Positions 1-13,208 of a DNA stretch of 64,000 nucleotides are shown here, one piece after another (position 1 is the first letter of the stretch; each line of letters starts with the position of its first letter). The stretch spans positions 558,001 to 622,000 of the forward strand of contig JAIXMN010000012.1 of the NCBI GenBank assembly GCA_025716815.1, written 5' to 3'. Below the pieces are notes generated by a model. That model worked only from the letters and a program-made list of their open reading frames with translations. It was not told the origin of the DNA and made no database searches. The position numbers and the translations under genes are program-made. This DNA comes from Dichotomocladium elegans. Taxonomy: Eukaryota > Mucoromycota > Mucoromycetes > Mucorales > Lichtheimiaceae.

Positions 1-443
1 TTGTACACACCTTTTTCGTCACGGGGATTAAAAATGCGCAGTAGGTCGTCGTTACCTCGCGCTGCCTTGCCCTCTTTATTTTTTTTCTTTTTTTTGGGGG
101 GGAGGGTGGATACTCCTGATCGATCTTCCACTATTGCTCTCTCGCACACACACTCTCTCTTTTGTGCACACAAGCATATATGCATCTCGCTTGCAGCAAC
201 CTTCTACTTTAAAGTTGGGAAGAAAAAATATAGCCGCGCGCTTTTCTCTCTTTTCTTTTTTTTTGCACCCTCACACATATCCTTCTTCGGCAAACGCACT
301 CTCCATCCCGCTCGTTCTTCGTGTACATATATATACACATATACATATATAGTTCTTGTTCCCTTTAATTTTTTTATATACCTTTCTCCGTCTCTCAGCA
401 AGTAGTAGAAGCGAAGCAGCATCGCGCCAATTATAGTCAACAC
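1..443 (+). promoter_or_regulatory. Upstream/leader region of the PAK-like gene
   Basis: No coding signal. The stretch is strongly pyrimidine-rich with T runs, and a TA-rich block lies near 325-350. This fits a fungal promoter and 5' leader for the gene starting at 444. Open frames here are low complexity and look like chance. Confidence 0.4.
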
Positions 444-3207
<2,764 letters not shown>

Positions 3208-3754
3208 CAAAATGCTGTTATTGTATTACCACCATTTACTACCCTTCCCCATCACTACTCACTCTTACTATTATTTATCTTGCATCTGTACTCACACTTC
3301 ATCCGCTATTTTCCTTTCCTCCATCCGACTCATTACCAGCACTCCCATGCGCATTTATCCTATATACCTTTGTTTGACTTACCTATTCAAGAAAAAAGAA
3401 ATCTTGCACTTCCTTTCAAAAAAGGATCTCCTTTTTTTGCGAGCCTTATCGTCGCTCTCAGCATACAAAAAAAACACTCAAAGTACTTTTCTCTATTCCT
3501 TTATCTCTCTGGTGCGTGCGCAAATACACATATATGTTGCCACTATCTGTATAACCGTCAAAGAAAAAAAAACACATGCCAAATCATTTTAAGCTGGGTG
3601 TGCCTGAACAAAATGATGATTCGTCCAATAGCGATAGAACACCGACATTTCGCATTCCGCCGCGCCTGGGGAAGGGCGGTGTGTGAGAGAGGGGGCTCTT
3701 TGATCGTGCTCGTCGTGTGGGCCCCGTGGCTAGTCCTCTTTTTGAACAGTGACA
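3208..3754 (+). other. Intergenic / RPL11 leader
   Basis: About 550 nt between the PAK-like gene and RPL11, pyrimidine-rich and typical of a ribosomal-protein promoter. One 36-codon frame with a start codon lies at 3576-3686, possibly an upstream ORF of RPL11. No conserved protein is recognised in it. Confidence 0.4.
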
Positions 3755-4569
3755 ATGGTAGGTGTGCGTGTACACGCATAAGAGCGAGGAGAAGAATATG
3801 GGAAGCGCAGATATCTACAGTGGACAATGGATGAAATACAAAGAATGGATGGATGGATGAATGAATGAATGGATGAATGAATGGCTTGTGTAGAGCGCCG
3901 AACAGCAGGTTAAGAAGAATCCTATGCGCAATCTCAAGATTGAGAAGCTTGTGCTCAACATTTCCGTCGGTGAATCCGGTGACAGACTCACTCGTGCTGC
4001 TAAGGTCCTTGAGCAGTTGACTGGCCAGACTCCCGTCTACTCCAAGGCTCGCTACACTGTCCGTACTTTTGGCATTCGTCGTAACGAAAAGATTGCCGTT
4101 CACGTCACCGTTCGTGGTCCTAAGGCCGAGGAAATCCTCGAGCGTGGCTTGAAGGTCAAGGAATACGAGCTTCGCGCCCGCAACTTCTCTGAGACCGGCA
4201 ACTTTGGCTTCGGTATCGATGAGCACATTGATCTTGGCATCAAGTACGATCCCTCCATTGGTATCTATGGTATGGACTACTACATTGTCATGGGCCGCCC
4301 TGGCAACCGCGTTTCTCGCCGCAAGCATGCCACCAGCCGTGTCGGTTTCCCCCACCGCATCAAGAAGGTATGAAACAGCAGCAGGATGAAATCAACAAAG
4401 ATACCATGAGACTGACAATTATCCTTCTTTTCTTAGGATGAGACCATTGAGTGGTTCAAGAACCGCGTAAGTTGACGATGGAAGGGGAGCAATGTATTTT
4501 TTAATGAAATGCAGGCTAATCTTTGGATATCTTTCTTTCTAGTTCGACGGCATTGTTTTGAACAAATAA
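3755..4569 (+). CDS. RPL11: 60S ribosomal protein L11 (uL5)
   Basis: Structural protein of the large ribosomal subunit; in this family it contacts 5S rRNA at the central protuberance. Four exons: 3755-3757 (only the start codon), 3894-4367, 4437-4466 and 4543-4569. The spliced length is 534 nt, 177 residues, the usual size. Signature stretches include [32 protein letters not shown] and YYIVMGRPG, ending DGIVLNK. Splitting the ATG from the rest by an intron is a common layout for ribosomal-protein genes. The first intron holds a tetranucleotide repeat. The opposite strand of exon 2 is open for a long way but is only a shadow. Confidence 0.97.
3844..3882. repeat. GGAT/GAAT tetranucleotide microsatellite in RPL11 intron 1
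   Basis: Interspersed GGAT and GAAT units sit just upstream of the intron 3' splice site (ending 3893). Confidence 0.8.
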
Positions 4570-4678
4570 GCTCGTTGTTTTCTGCACAAATAATAATAAT
4601 AAAAAAAGCCTGCGCGTGACATGAAGGAGTTTGTGGGGTGGCTGTAGTAGCATTTAATGCTGAAAGGGGGGCGCTGTA

Positions 4679-4945
4679 TTAACCGCGAGCCGCGGCCGTT
4701 TTCCACGGGCGTCGATCCATAGGACACTGTTCGCCGTGCGTGGAGCTTGCATGCCATTTCATGAGGCAATGGAGATGAAAGACATGAGAACATTCGCCCC
4801 AAATGAGAGGGCAATCGTCGCCTGGCGTCGTGCAGTCGGGACAACAGCCATCGTAGACCACTTGGCAAATACCACAAATATCAGCCTCTTCCACATCCCA
4901 AGACCAGTATGCTGCCATAGTCCAGGATTTTAGCTTCAGTTTCAT
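4679..4945 (-). CDS. APC11: Anaphase-promoting complex RING-H2 subunit APC11
   Basis: Intronless, 88 residues, the normal family size. APC11 is the catalytic RING subunit of the anaphase-promoting complex, an E3 ubiquitin ligase driving mitotic exit in the nucleus. Family marks are CGICQ, GCCPDC, GDDCPLIWGECSHVFHLHC, MKWH and the closing CPM. The last RING ligand is unusual: the sequence reads CPMDRRPW where APC11 normally has CPMC. Asp at this position is known from the related cullin RING protein RBX1, so zinc binding is probably kept. It is divergent to the GH5 gene, whose start lies 255 nt away. Confidence 0.93.
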   Translation of the reverse strand: MKLKLKSWTMAAYWSWDVEEADICGICQVVYDGCCPDCTTPGDDCPLIWGECSHVFHLHCLMKWHASSTHGEQCPMDRRPWKTAAARG

Positions 4946-5200
4946 GGTTGTTAGATCAATAGCCGCACGCGATGATCGTTGGGAACGACAAAAGCGAAAA
5001 AAAAAAGACCAAACAGGGATAAAGTAACTCGTTCCCAGAAATGGTAAGAGTGTGCTCTCTTGCTCCGCTCAATGGGCATTAGGTGCGAAAAGCGGGTTCA
5101 CACACACATACACACACACACACGCACAAAAAGCCGTTCATTTTATCTTTTTCGTTTCAACTTTCTCACTCTCAGTCTCTCTCCTTTTTCTACAATTGCC
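4946..5200. promoter_or_regulatory. Shared divergent promoter of APC11 and the GH5 gene
   Basis: 255 nt separate the two start codons, which point away from each other. A CA-rich tract (about 5099-5122) and a CT-rich leader precede the GH5 start. No specific operator was recognised. Confidence 0.4.
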
Positions 5201-7609
5201 ATGAACGTTGACGGACCCTGGTTCACTGAGCCAAAAACCAATCGCACTATTCTCTTTCGCGGGATCAACTTGGGCGGTGGGACAAAAGTTCCCGCTGCTG
5301 TTCCTTCACATGAACCCAACGGTTTCTGGATCGATTACGACCGGAAAGTGACCTTTGTAGGCCGTCCATTCCCAATTGAAGAAGCTGATGTACATCTTCA
5401 GCGACTTGTTGATCTTGGAATCAACCTCTTGCGATTTATGATGACCTGGGAGGCCATTGAGCACGAAGGACCGTGCGTATAGAATTCAGTTCTACTGCGT
5501 GGTAAAGAAAAATGTGAACTGAATTTCCCATTTTTTATCCATCTTAGTGGTATATACGACGAAGCCTACTTGGATTATGTCATTACACTCCTTCATAAAT
5601 GCAAAGACTATGGTCTCAAGGTTTTTATGAATCCTCATCAAGATACAGTAAGCGAATTGACTTTTGCGGGATGTTCGGAGACGGAGGCAGACAAAAGGGG
5701 GGCATGAATATAAAGGAGATTCGTTCTTCCCTCTTCCCCAATTTTCTAGTGGTCTCGTCACTGCGGAGGCTCAGGTCATCCAGGGTGGACACATACCCTT
5801 GCAGGGTTGAACCCTGCAGACTTTGCACCTACTGGGGCTGCCATAGTTCAAAACGTCTACCCAGAACCTGAAAAGTTCCCCAAGATGATCTGGCATACCA
5901 ATCACAAGAAGCTAGCAGCTGCTACGATGTTCACGTTATTCTATGGCGGCAAAATATTTGCACCCAAGTGCATTGTCAACGGCGTGCACATCCAAGACTA
6001 TCTCCAGTCGCATTATTATAATGCTTTCCGGCAGATGGTGACACGCATCCAGGCCTGCGGGCTGCATGGAGATGTCGTCATCGGCTATGACACCATGAAC
6101 GAACCAGGTACGGGATTCATCGGCCAGGAGAACATCACCAGCCTGTCAGACGAAGACGTTGATCTCAAGAAGGGCCCGACACCCACCAGTTTCCAGGCCA
6201 TGAAACTCGGCTCTGGGATCCCGACAGAGGTTGAGAATTGGGTGTTTACTTGGCGTGGACCCAAAAAGCAAGGCATCATATCCGTTGATCCAGGCGATGC
6301 AAGGGCCTGGCTATCACCATCTGACCGTGATGCCGCAGATGCATTATTTGGATGGGAGCGTTCAGGTGACTGGAAACCTGGCTGTATTTGGGCAAACCAT
6401 GGTGTGTGGGACCCACAGACGCAGACGGTCATGCGACCCGATTACTTCAAGTACAATCCTAAAACCTGTGACTTGATCAGCTATCAGACCCTATGGCTAG
6501 AGTTTATGAAATCATATGCAGACATGATCCTTGACATCTATGAGCATGCAATTATCTTTGTACAGCCTCCTATTATGGAAATCCCGCCTCCGATGCCGTC
6601 CAAGTACAGCAACGTGGCATATGCGCCGCACTGGTATGATGGGTTAACACTCGTCAAGAAACAGTGGTGCAACTACAATGTGGACTATATTAACCTCAAG
6701 CGAGGAAAATATGGTAACGGCCCTCTCCGGTTCGTCAGAGCCCTCCGTATAGGCGAGAAAGCCATACGCCAATGCTTCGTGGACCAAATTGAAACCCTCA
6801 AGACGGAAGGCGCTAATACCGTCGGCCATTTTCCCTTTGTTCTCGGCGAAACCGGTATCCCCTATGATTTGGAACCAACAAAGACCTCGGCCCTCGGTGA
6901 TTTCTTATACAATCTCGTAGCACGCGTGTTCGGGTTAACCTACACGTCTGCTCGGGGTATGCAACCTATAACTAGTCCGAACTCGCCTCAAAACAAAGCG
7001 ATGGATGCGACAATCAATGCGGCTGAGAAGAATCTGGTCAGCTACGTGCTCTGGACATATGTGCCTGATAATGACCCCAGGTGGGGCGACTTGTGGAACG
7101 GCGAGGACCTCAGTATCTGGCAAGAAGACCAGACGCCTAAGATTGGAGAAGAATCGTCCGTATCAGAGACCAGTAGTCGAACATTGGTACCCGAAAATTT
7201 ACAGAGTCAGAAGCAGCCGACACAACTCCAAATGATAGACTCAAAGGCGTTGTCGACCAGCAACGCACGCGATATCATTTCCTTGCATAGACCGCATCCG
7301 CGCAAGATCGCGGGTGTTCCCCTGGTATCTGAGTTTGTGTCGCCAACGGAGAAAGTGCGGGCATCCTACTCGCTCCGCTTTCGGTATGCGAAGGGCGTGG
7401 AGGGACCGAGTGAGATCTACGTGCCCTCCGTTCATTTTCCGCCACCGGAGGAGTCAGGGTCGACGGAGATGACAGTGTCTTCGGGACGTGTCCAGGTCAG
7501 GGTGCCAGGCACCAAGTACTGGATAATCCTCTGGTGGTGTGACGACGGCGATGATGGCGGTCAAGAACAAGTATTGCAGCTCACGGGTCTTAGGCAGACC
7601 GAGATTTGA
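5201..7609 (+). CDS. Glycoside hydrolase family 5, sterylglucosidase / endoglycoceramidase-like
   Basis: Three exons (5201-5472, 5548-5647, 5750-7609) give 743 residues. Fungal relatives (EGCrP2/Sgl1 type) remove glucose from steryl glucosides or glucosylceramide. The N-terminus has FRGINLGGGTKVP and later NLLRFMMTWEAIEHEGPG. VFMNPHQDTWSR and GGSGHPGW follow. The probable acid/base Glu is in YDTMNEPG and the nucleophile Glu in LGETGIPYD, both at the expected places of a GH5 barrel. A C-terminal beta-rich extension (after about residue 600) is typical of the subgroup. No signal peptide is seen, which agrees with the intracellular members. Substrate is inferred from resemblance only. Confidence 0.88.
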
Positions 7610-7915
7610 ATGCAAAAGCACGAATATAAATAAATGTCGCCGCCACAACGCGCGTGAGCGGGACACACACAGAATACGTAAACTAGAGCAAAGGTCTGTG
7701 CAGTGGCCAATCGCGGGAGATTGTTCCCGCTGCAACAACTTGCCTCGCATTGACGAGAAGTACAACGACGGCAATAAGCCTGGGGACTCCGGGCTCCGTT
7801 CACAAACCCTATTTTCAAATATTCATCTGACCTCCTCCCTACTCGAGCATCTACAGCCCCTCTTTCTACTTTCAAACCCTCACACATATACAAGTTTTGG
7901 GGACATGACATTTCA
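7610..7915. other. Intergenic, GH5 to HPS1-like
   Basis: 306 nt with no recognisable gene. Open frames on both strands here are without family features. Confidence 0.4.
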
Positions 7916-10480
7916 ATGATTACTGTCCTAATAATAAGCGACGCCGGACATCTTATCTATCAATCAGAACATATCAAAAGACATCAATCCAATGAAGGAC
8001 AGATCATTCAGTTTCTGCCTCTCTTGTTGACAAAGAATCTGTTTAAGGCAAACTTTCGTGACCGCATACACTATGTACATAATCGCAAGAAGACAATCGC
8101 ATTCACCGAGGTACTGCTAGTACTAGTAAAAATATAAAAAAGTCCTGTTCTTCAGAGACATCCCTCATACTGACTGCGCCGCCATCAGAGACATGGCCTA
8201 TTGTACATTGCATATACAAAGCGAGGGAGTGTCCCGGTGGGCGTGCTTCAGCGGCACCTGTACGTTGTCGATCGACTTCTACTTTTTTCGTTTGGGCCCC
8301 AGTGGTACACCAAGGTGGACACGCTGACAACATCAACAATGTCACGATGGCGCGGCTCGTTATCGAACACAACGCTAGCGTTCTGCCTCTCACGCCTTCC
8401 ATTCCTGGCAGCACCGCTACCGCCGCTCTATTCGCCTGACATGCTGTGCTGTGTCGAACAGGTCGAACTCCAGGAGGATCTCCGCGCTCGTCTGACGGAC
8501 AGTCTGCACGACTGCTGCGAAGCAGCCTTTGCGCATAGCCAACTCGGCGCAGCAGCAACAACAACTACCCCATCTGCGCTGCGTTTTGCGTCTCTTTTTG
8601 CGACCCCTCCGAGAAAGATCCTCACGCTATCGCCGCTCAAGCAGCAGCATTCGCTCCACGATATCCAACAAGGACCTCAGATATGGTCCGACGCCTTTAT
8701 TTTTGCTCGAGATAAACTAGTCGTGCGATGCAGCAGGGTGGATGACGATCTGCCACGCGATGATATCCCCAGTGAGGCGCTTTATTTCCTTAAAAGCATG
8801 GCGTCCGAGTATGCTGATCAGGCGGCTGCTCGAGAAGGTAGCATCCATATATTGGAACAAAAGCGAAACAGACCAATCGAGCCAAAAGGTATAACGCTGC
8901 CTTTATTTTTCAATGAACAGATTTAGCTGAACAACGAAATCGTCCATCCGCAAGCAGCAGTAGATCGCATCGTTCCGAAACAAAGTAAGCCATTGCAAAA
9001 AAAAAAATCCCGAGAGATGTACCTCGGTGGAACTTGGATACTAAAGAAGGGGGGATGCAATATGTATGAACTGCATTTAGTTCGACTTTGATCGATAAAA
9101 AGAAGGCATACAAGTCGCCATCGGACTGTCCTCCAACGCCCCAGCCATCGTCTTCCGAGGCAACAAGCCAGAAGTCCTCAATCAGCTTCGTCTACGACTC
9201 GTCGTCATTATCCGCGCCATTTAAAGTTAGAAAAAAATCCACATCTTCCGTGACGGTCGCTTCCTCGAACTGCTCGACTCCCTCCCTCTCCTGGAGCAGT
9301 CCCCCTATCCTAATCCATAATTATCTTCTCTCGCGCCTCTCACGGCGAAGCATGGATGTCGATGATCGGCCTGAGGGCCTACGGCGGCTCTCTTCATCTT
9401 CCCGAAATACAGACAGCCATGTCGCTACGCTACCGCGCAACGCCACTATATTTCACCGGCCGATTCCAATCATTGGCGATAAAGAACCAGAAGCAACGAG
9501 CGATAATGTTCTGTCGAGCAGCCTTCCGCTCGAAGTTTCAACTTTCCAGCTAACAAAATCGGCAATGCGACAGTCTGCCCCTACATCACCTGGTCCCCGG
9601 TCACGCTGGGATGGTGGTAGAGGTACGGATAGACTCTCTGCTCGTACGTCTTTACGAAACATGTTTAGTACCTTCCTTCAGGCGGAGCAGGTTGATGACG
9701 ACGTTGCACCGAATGAGGGAAAGATAATGTCGCGCTGGGTCAGGTTCAACCATGACAGCCTTGTCCTCTGTATGATTCTGCTCGTACATCTCGGAGACGG
9801 TCTCTGTGCAACCGTTGTTTTCAGGGATGACCAGCAAGAGCGCGATGATGATACTCCTGATGTCATACCGGACCGGATGACAAACCATGAAAGTGTGAGA
9901 TCTCTGAGGACCAGGCTTCAGGAACATCTCAAGGATTATATCTCGTTTCTAATGACCAAGGCAATTACACACTTTTCCATCTCATCATTCATTACTCTCT
10001 ATCCCGGCGTTTTACACTTCATCCATACCCACGATGGTGTCATGTTAGCTCCCCGCATCATTGATCTGACACATCTTAACCAAGACCATGAACTGCTCCT
10101 CGAAATTGGCCAGAAGTACCAAGAATGGAACACATGTACCTCATGTGAGCCAACTACTAAATGGGGTTGGCCATCCATTGGGAAACTTCGAATGCTCGTG
10201 AGTACATGGTGTGGACACCGACCACCACTGCCTATCGCTGCTAACAATGTATGTTGTATGTAAGGCTGAAGAGATGACACGGCTTGCGCGGCCATCCAGT
10301 TCCCAGGAATGCAAGATAGTAGAAATGTCCCACCATGGTTTCCAGTGTGCTTCCCTGCGCCGTTACAATGGCGAATACCTCCAGGCAATGTATTTTAGCT
10401 TTATACCTCACCATGTGGTCCAGGAGATGCATGAGCGGCTTTTCCAGGATATCAGCCAGCGATCACTGCTAGCGACATAA
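7916..10480 (+). CDS. HPS1: HPS1-like longin-domain protein (BLOC-3 subunit candidate)
   Basis: Five exons (7916-8110, 8189-8837, 8921-8984, 9081-10197, 10265-10480) sum to 2241 nt, 746 residues. In animals HPS1 pairs with HPS4 in BLOC-3, the exchange factor for Rab32/38 on lysosome-related organelles. The start (MITVLIISDAGHLIYQS) has the hydrophobic first strand of a longin domain. HGLLYIAYTKRG followed by QRHLYVVDRLL resembles the next HPS1 block (FLYVLH, then RKLYVLKYLF). Near the C-terminus, LKDYISFLMTKAITHFSISS then YPGVLHFIHTHDG and LAPR align by eye with the HPS1 segment around DFLLVKSRRN, GLVHFIYVDR and VAPS. The middle is Ser-rich and low complexity. It could instead be another member of the HPS1/Mon1/Ccz1 longin group; HPS1 is the best match from memory. 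Confidence 0.6.
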
Positions 10481-10920
10481 TGAGTAATCCCACGCCCACC
10501 CACTCGCCTTCATCCCTTTCCGTACTATACATACACAATACCTAGTTCCCCAAAAAACCAAAAGTATTTTTAAAAAATATACTGAATCAGTCACATGTGT
10601 CAAATAGAACAGCGTCTCTGCCTCATGCAGAGACATACAACGTGAGGTTTGTTAATGGAGAGATCTAAATACGAGGAGACATCATAAAAATGTCCTCACA
10701 AAGAGCTCGGCAAATTCAACTCTCAACGGTCTGAAATGGGGCTTTCTTATACTTTATTTTCAAAAATAAATGTCGTGCAAAATACAAGAAGAATGTCGCA
10801 TAGAATTATATAAATTTGTCGTATCAATAGGTAAAAAGATTTCGCATCCATGGATGAAACCCTTTTAGTCAGCAGAAAACACTACGCCTTCTCCAATCCC
10901 ATTGACTTACAACACACCGT
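10481..10920. other. Intergenic with hairpins downstream of the HPS1-like gene
   Basis: AT-rich, no gene seen. A perfect 8-bp stem with a 5-nt loop lies at 10614-10634 (GTCTCTGC / GCAGAGAC). A second imperfect hairpin is near 10670-10697. This stretch borders the Fanzor island and may include its terminal flank. Confidence 0.4.
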
Positions 10921-11008
10921 CCTTCCAAAGGAAGGGGGCTTGCCCCGAAGGGCTGTGGTTATCCTGGGTGCGTCAGCGATAACTGACGCGGAAAATCCTT
11001 GGTTGGGG
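10921..11008 (-). ncRNA. Candidate Fanzor omega (guide) RNA scaffold: cluster of hairpins
   Basis: Directly behind the Fanzor frame on its own strand lie successive perfect inverted repeats. GCGTCAG/CTGACGC with a 6-nt loop spans 10970-10989. A GCCC-TTCG-GGGC stem with a UUCG tetraloop spans 10942-10953; it alternates with GGGG-CAAG-CCCC at 10935-10946. CCTTCC/GGAAGG with a 3-nt loop spans 10921-10935. Fanzor and TnpB guide RNAs are generally derived from the 3' end of the nuclease gene and its flank, so position and structure fit. The RNA itself is inferred; ends are unknown. Confidence 0.4.
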
Positions 11009-13208
11009 TTACGGTCGTCTCGACCCGCCAGAGCGTGCACCTCGTGGCCTTCCTGGCCTTGCCCGTCGTGGTCTCACGCTGCGCTGCTCTGGTTCAGGTG
11101 AGTGTGGCCTTCCACCAGCTGTGGATGCTTGTGCAGCATTTCTTCTCTGGGACCTTGCTGGGATGATACCATCTTCCCGAAGACCCCGGAGGATATGATG
11201 CATGTTGAGAGCCGCCGCCAGATCCCCGGTTCCATAACCTTGGTTGACAAACACCCTCTGCCATGTCTGCTGTACAGTTTTGATTTGTGCATCTATTGAA
11301 ACATCAAAATTCTGTATTAGAATCTTTTGGAAATATAACACAACATGCCCGTCCTTCATACCGTAGCAGGCCATAGCAGATCATGAGCGGGTTGTCGGAT
11401 TGTCGATATGGGCGTGGGTTAGGAACCATTTTAAAGGTAGCAAGGTTTTCATTGTCACATACAGGGCAGCACTTGCTTGTCTTGTACTCGTCGATCAAAT
11501 AAATATTGCAATTGTTCTTCTTCAACAGCCGCCGGAAGCCGACACCGCGGATAGGCTCGTGATATCTTGTATGCGGCGCAGACCAATTTCCCATCACGAA
11601 AACGGACCTACTGCCAAACTTCGTATTCAACAAGTCGAGAAGCTTTTCATCTGCTTGCTGCTTCTTGTAAAACGCTGACAGGCGAAGTTTTCGAAAAAGA
11701 AATAGCGGGTTCGGGTGGTTCGTAGTGGTTGTCGCGTAGAAAGACTTGAGAACTACAGAGCCCCGATTCTTGGCGGCGAGGTATCCGTCGTAGTTGGGCA
11801 CGGAAAGTGTATGACTTTGAAATTGAGATAGATTCTGCTCAGCCAACGCGACCTCGGGTCGTTCTAACTTGAGTCGTTCTCGGAGTCTGCGGTACCGTTT
11901 GGTCTTCCGTGTATGATCTTGAAGCTAATTTGTATATCGGAAGGTCTGGTGGTTGTCGGGTGAAGAGTTCTCATGAACGCAATACAACAGGTCCCTTCTG
12001 CCAGGATCAATGGTGACCCATTGTCCTCTATAGCTTTCGTTCCGGACTATCTGTGGGGTGACGTACTCGATATCTTCGCTCTGGATGCCAAATCTCTGTC
12101 TGAAACCCGATCGAAGGCCATTTGTCTCCTTGAACACAGTAACACCGACGCCGTCAGTGCGAATAGTTCCACGGAATTGGAGCAGGTCGGATTCTTGGGG
12201 TTTGAAAGCTCTTGATTTCAGGTTTACAACCCGTCTCCAGTACTCCATATTGCTTGTGTGGGATTCCATTTTGCAGCCCAGGATATGGTAGCAAAGGATT
12301 TTCGTATCTATCTCCATGTAGCATGGTGACCACGAGCGACGAAATGGAAAACAGTTGAATCCGCGTATTTCGTTCTGTTGACAAACACGTGCAAGCTGGA
12401 AGAAGGCGTCGAAATGCTTAACGGGATTGGCCTTGGCGTCGTAATTGATACTCTGGTGTTGGAATTGGCGGTTTCGGGGGTAAGCATTTAAGACAGGCTG
12501 TAGGATATCGTATGCTTCCCGAAGAAACTCAGGCTCGGCATTAATGTCTTCCATCAATATACCTCGACGGGCAATTGCTAGCTTGAATCCTGTGGCATGC
12601 CGGGTGATGGTTTCATAAAGGTCCCGGCGTACTTGATCGGGGCTTAGACCCTGTGCGATTAACTCCCGCTTGCTGTCGGCTTTTCGCTGACGAAGATTCA
12701 GGATGACATTGATGACACACTGAAGGTGTTGCCCGAACCGCATGTGGCCATTATTCACGTAAGCAGTATAAATCTTGGTGCCTTCGTAAGAAGAAAATTG
12801 CTGGGAATAAGAGAACGCAGGCCTGTTGTATCCGGATATCCGAAGGTACTCATCCTTGTGGCGATTAATTAGTTCTCGGATGCGGGGAGTTTCACCTTGG
12901 GTGCGGCGTTCGGCTTTGTTAACCATGGAGAGCCAAACTTCTGAAAAGAATTTCTCCGTGATGTTTTCCTGGATGTTAAAAGTTGGATCGCGCGCTGCCT
13001 CGTTGATGAAAATATATTTGGCGAACGCGTATGCGTGTGTTGTGGTGTTGTGGACAAGGTCAACCAACTGATACAGACGTTCACAGTACTGCTGTTGCCA
13101 GCCGATGCCCCGTATGGACGATTTCACCCCAATTATACGGCCAGTGCGGTCAATGTTGTGGCCAGTGCGCATGCCTACATGGATGACGGGGCAGTGGGGT
13201 TGGGCCAT
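11009..13208 (-). pseudogene. Fanzor (eukaryotic TnpB-like RNA-guided nuclease), decayed copy
   Basis: Reading from 13208 downwards: an N-terminal helical region (QLVDLVHNTTTHAYAFAKYI), then a RuvC-like nuclease. RuvC-I is VTIDPGRRDLLYC, RuvC-II lies in LIDEYKTSKCCPVC, and the RuvC-III Asp is in GDLAAALNMHHILRGL. The zinc finger is CPVC plus RCTNQNC, the latter joined by a clean 69-nt intron (11293-11361). This motif order is that of Fanzor/TnpB (OrfB_IS605) proteins. Two lesions are visible. An in-frame TAG lies at 11925-11927, after FRYTN. A one-base frame slip occurs at a run of four C (plus strand 11224-11227) immediately before the RuvC-III Asp. The stop could be bypassed only if a weak 54-nt in-frame intron (GTTCAT to AATTAG) is real. 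The C-terminal tail is Arg-rich. Confidence 0.88.

Noticed and set aside
1..405. 134-codon plus-strand frame at the window start
   Set aside because: Low-complexity Phe/Ser/Leu translation of a pyrimidine-rich leader, with no domain.
3558..4355. Long minus-strand frame of 265 codons over RPL11
   Set aside because: It is the antisense shadow of the strongly codon-biased RPL11 exon. It has no family features and the sense strand is certain.
8103..8564. 153-codon minus-strand frame
   Set aside because: Lies opposite exon 2 of the HPS1-like gene. The plus strand has consistent splice phases and homology; this frame has neither.
11925..11978. 54-nt in-frame GT-AG intron that would remove the Fanzor stop codon
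   Set aside because: The donor (GTTCAT) is weak and the removed residues look like conserved Fanzor sequence, so a true nonsense codon is preferred. Kept as an alternative in the entry.
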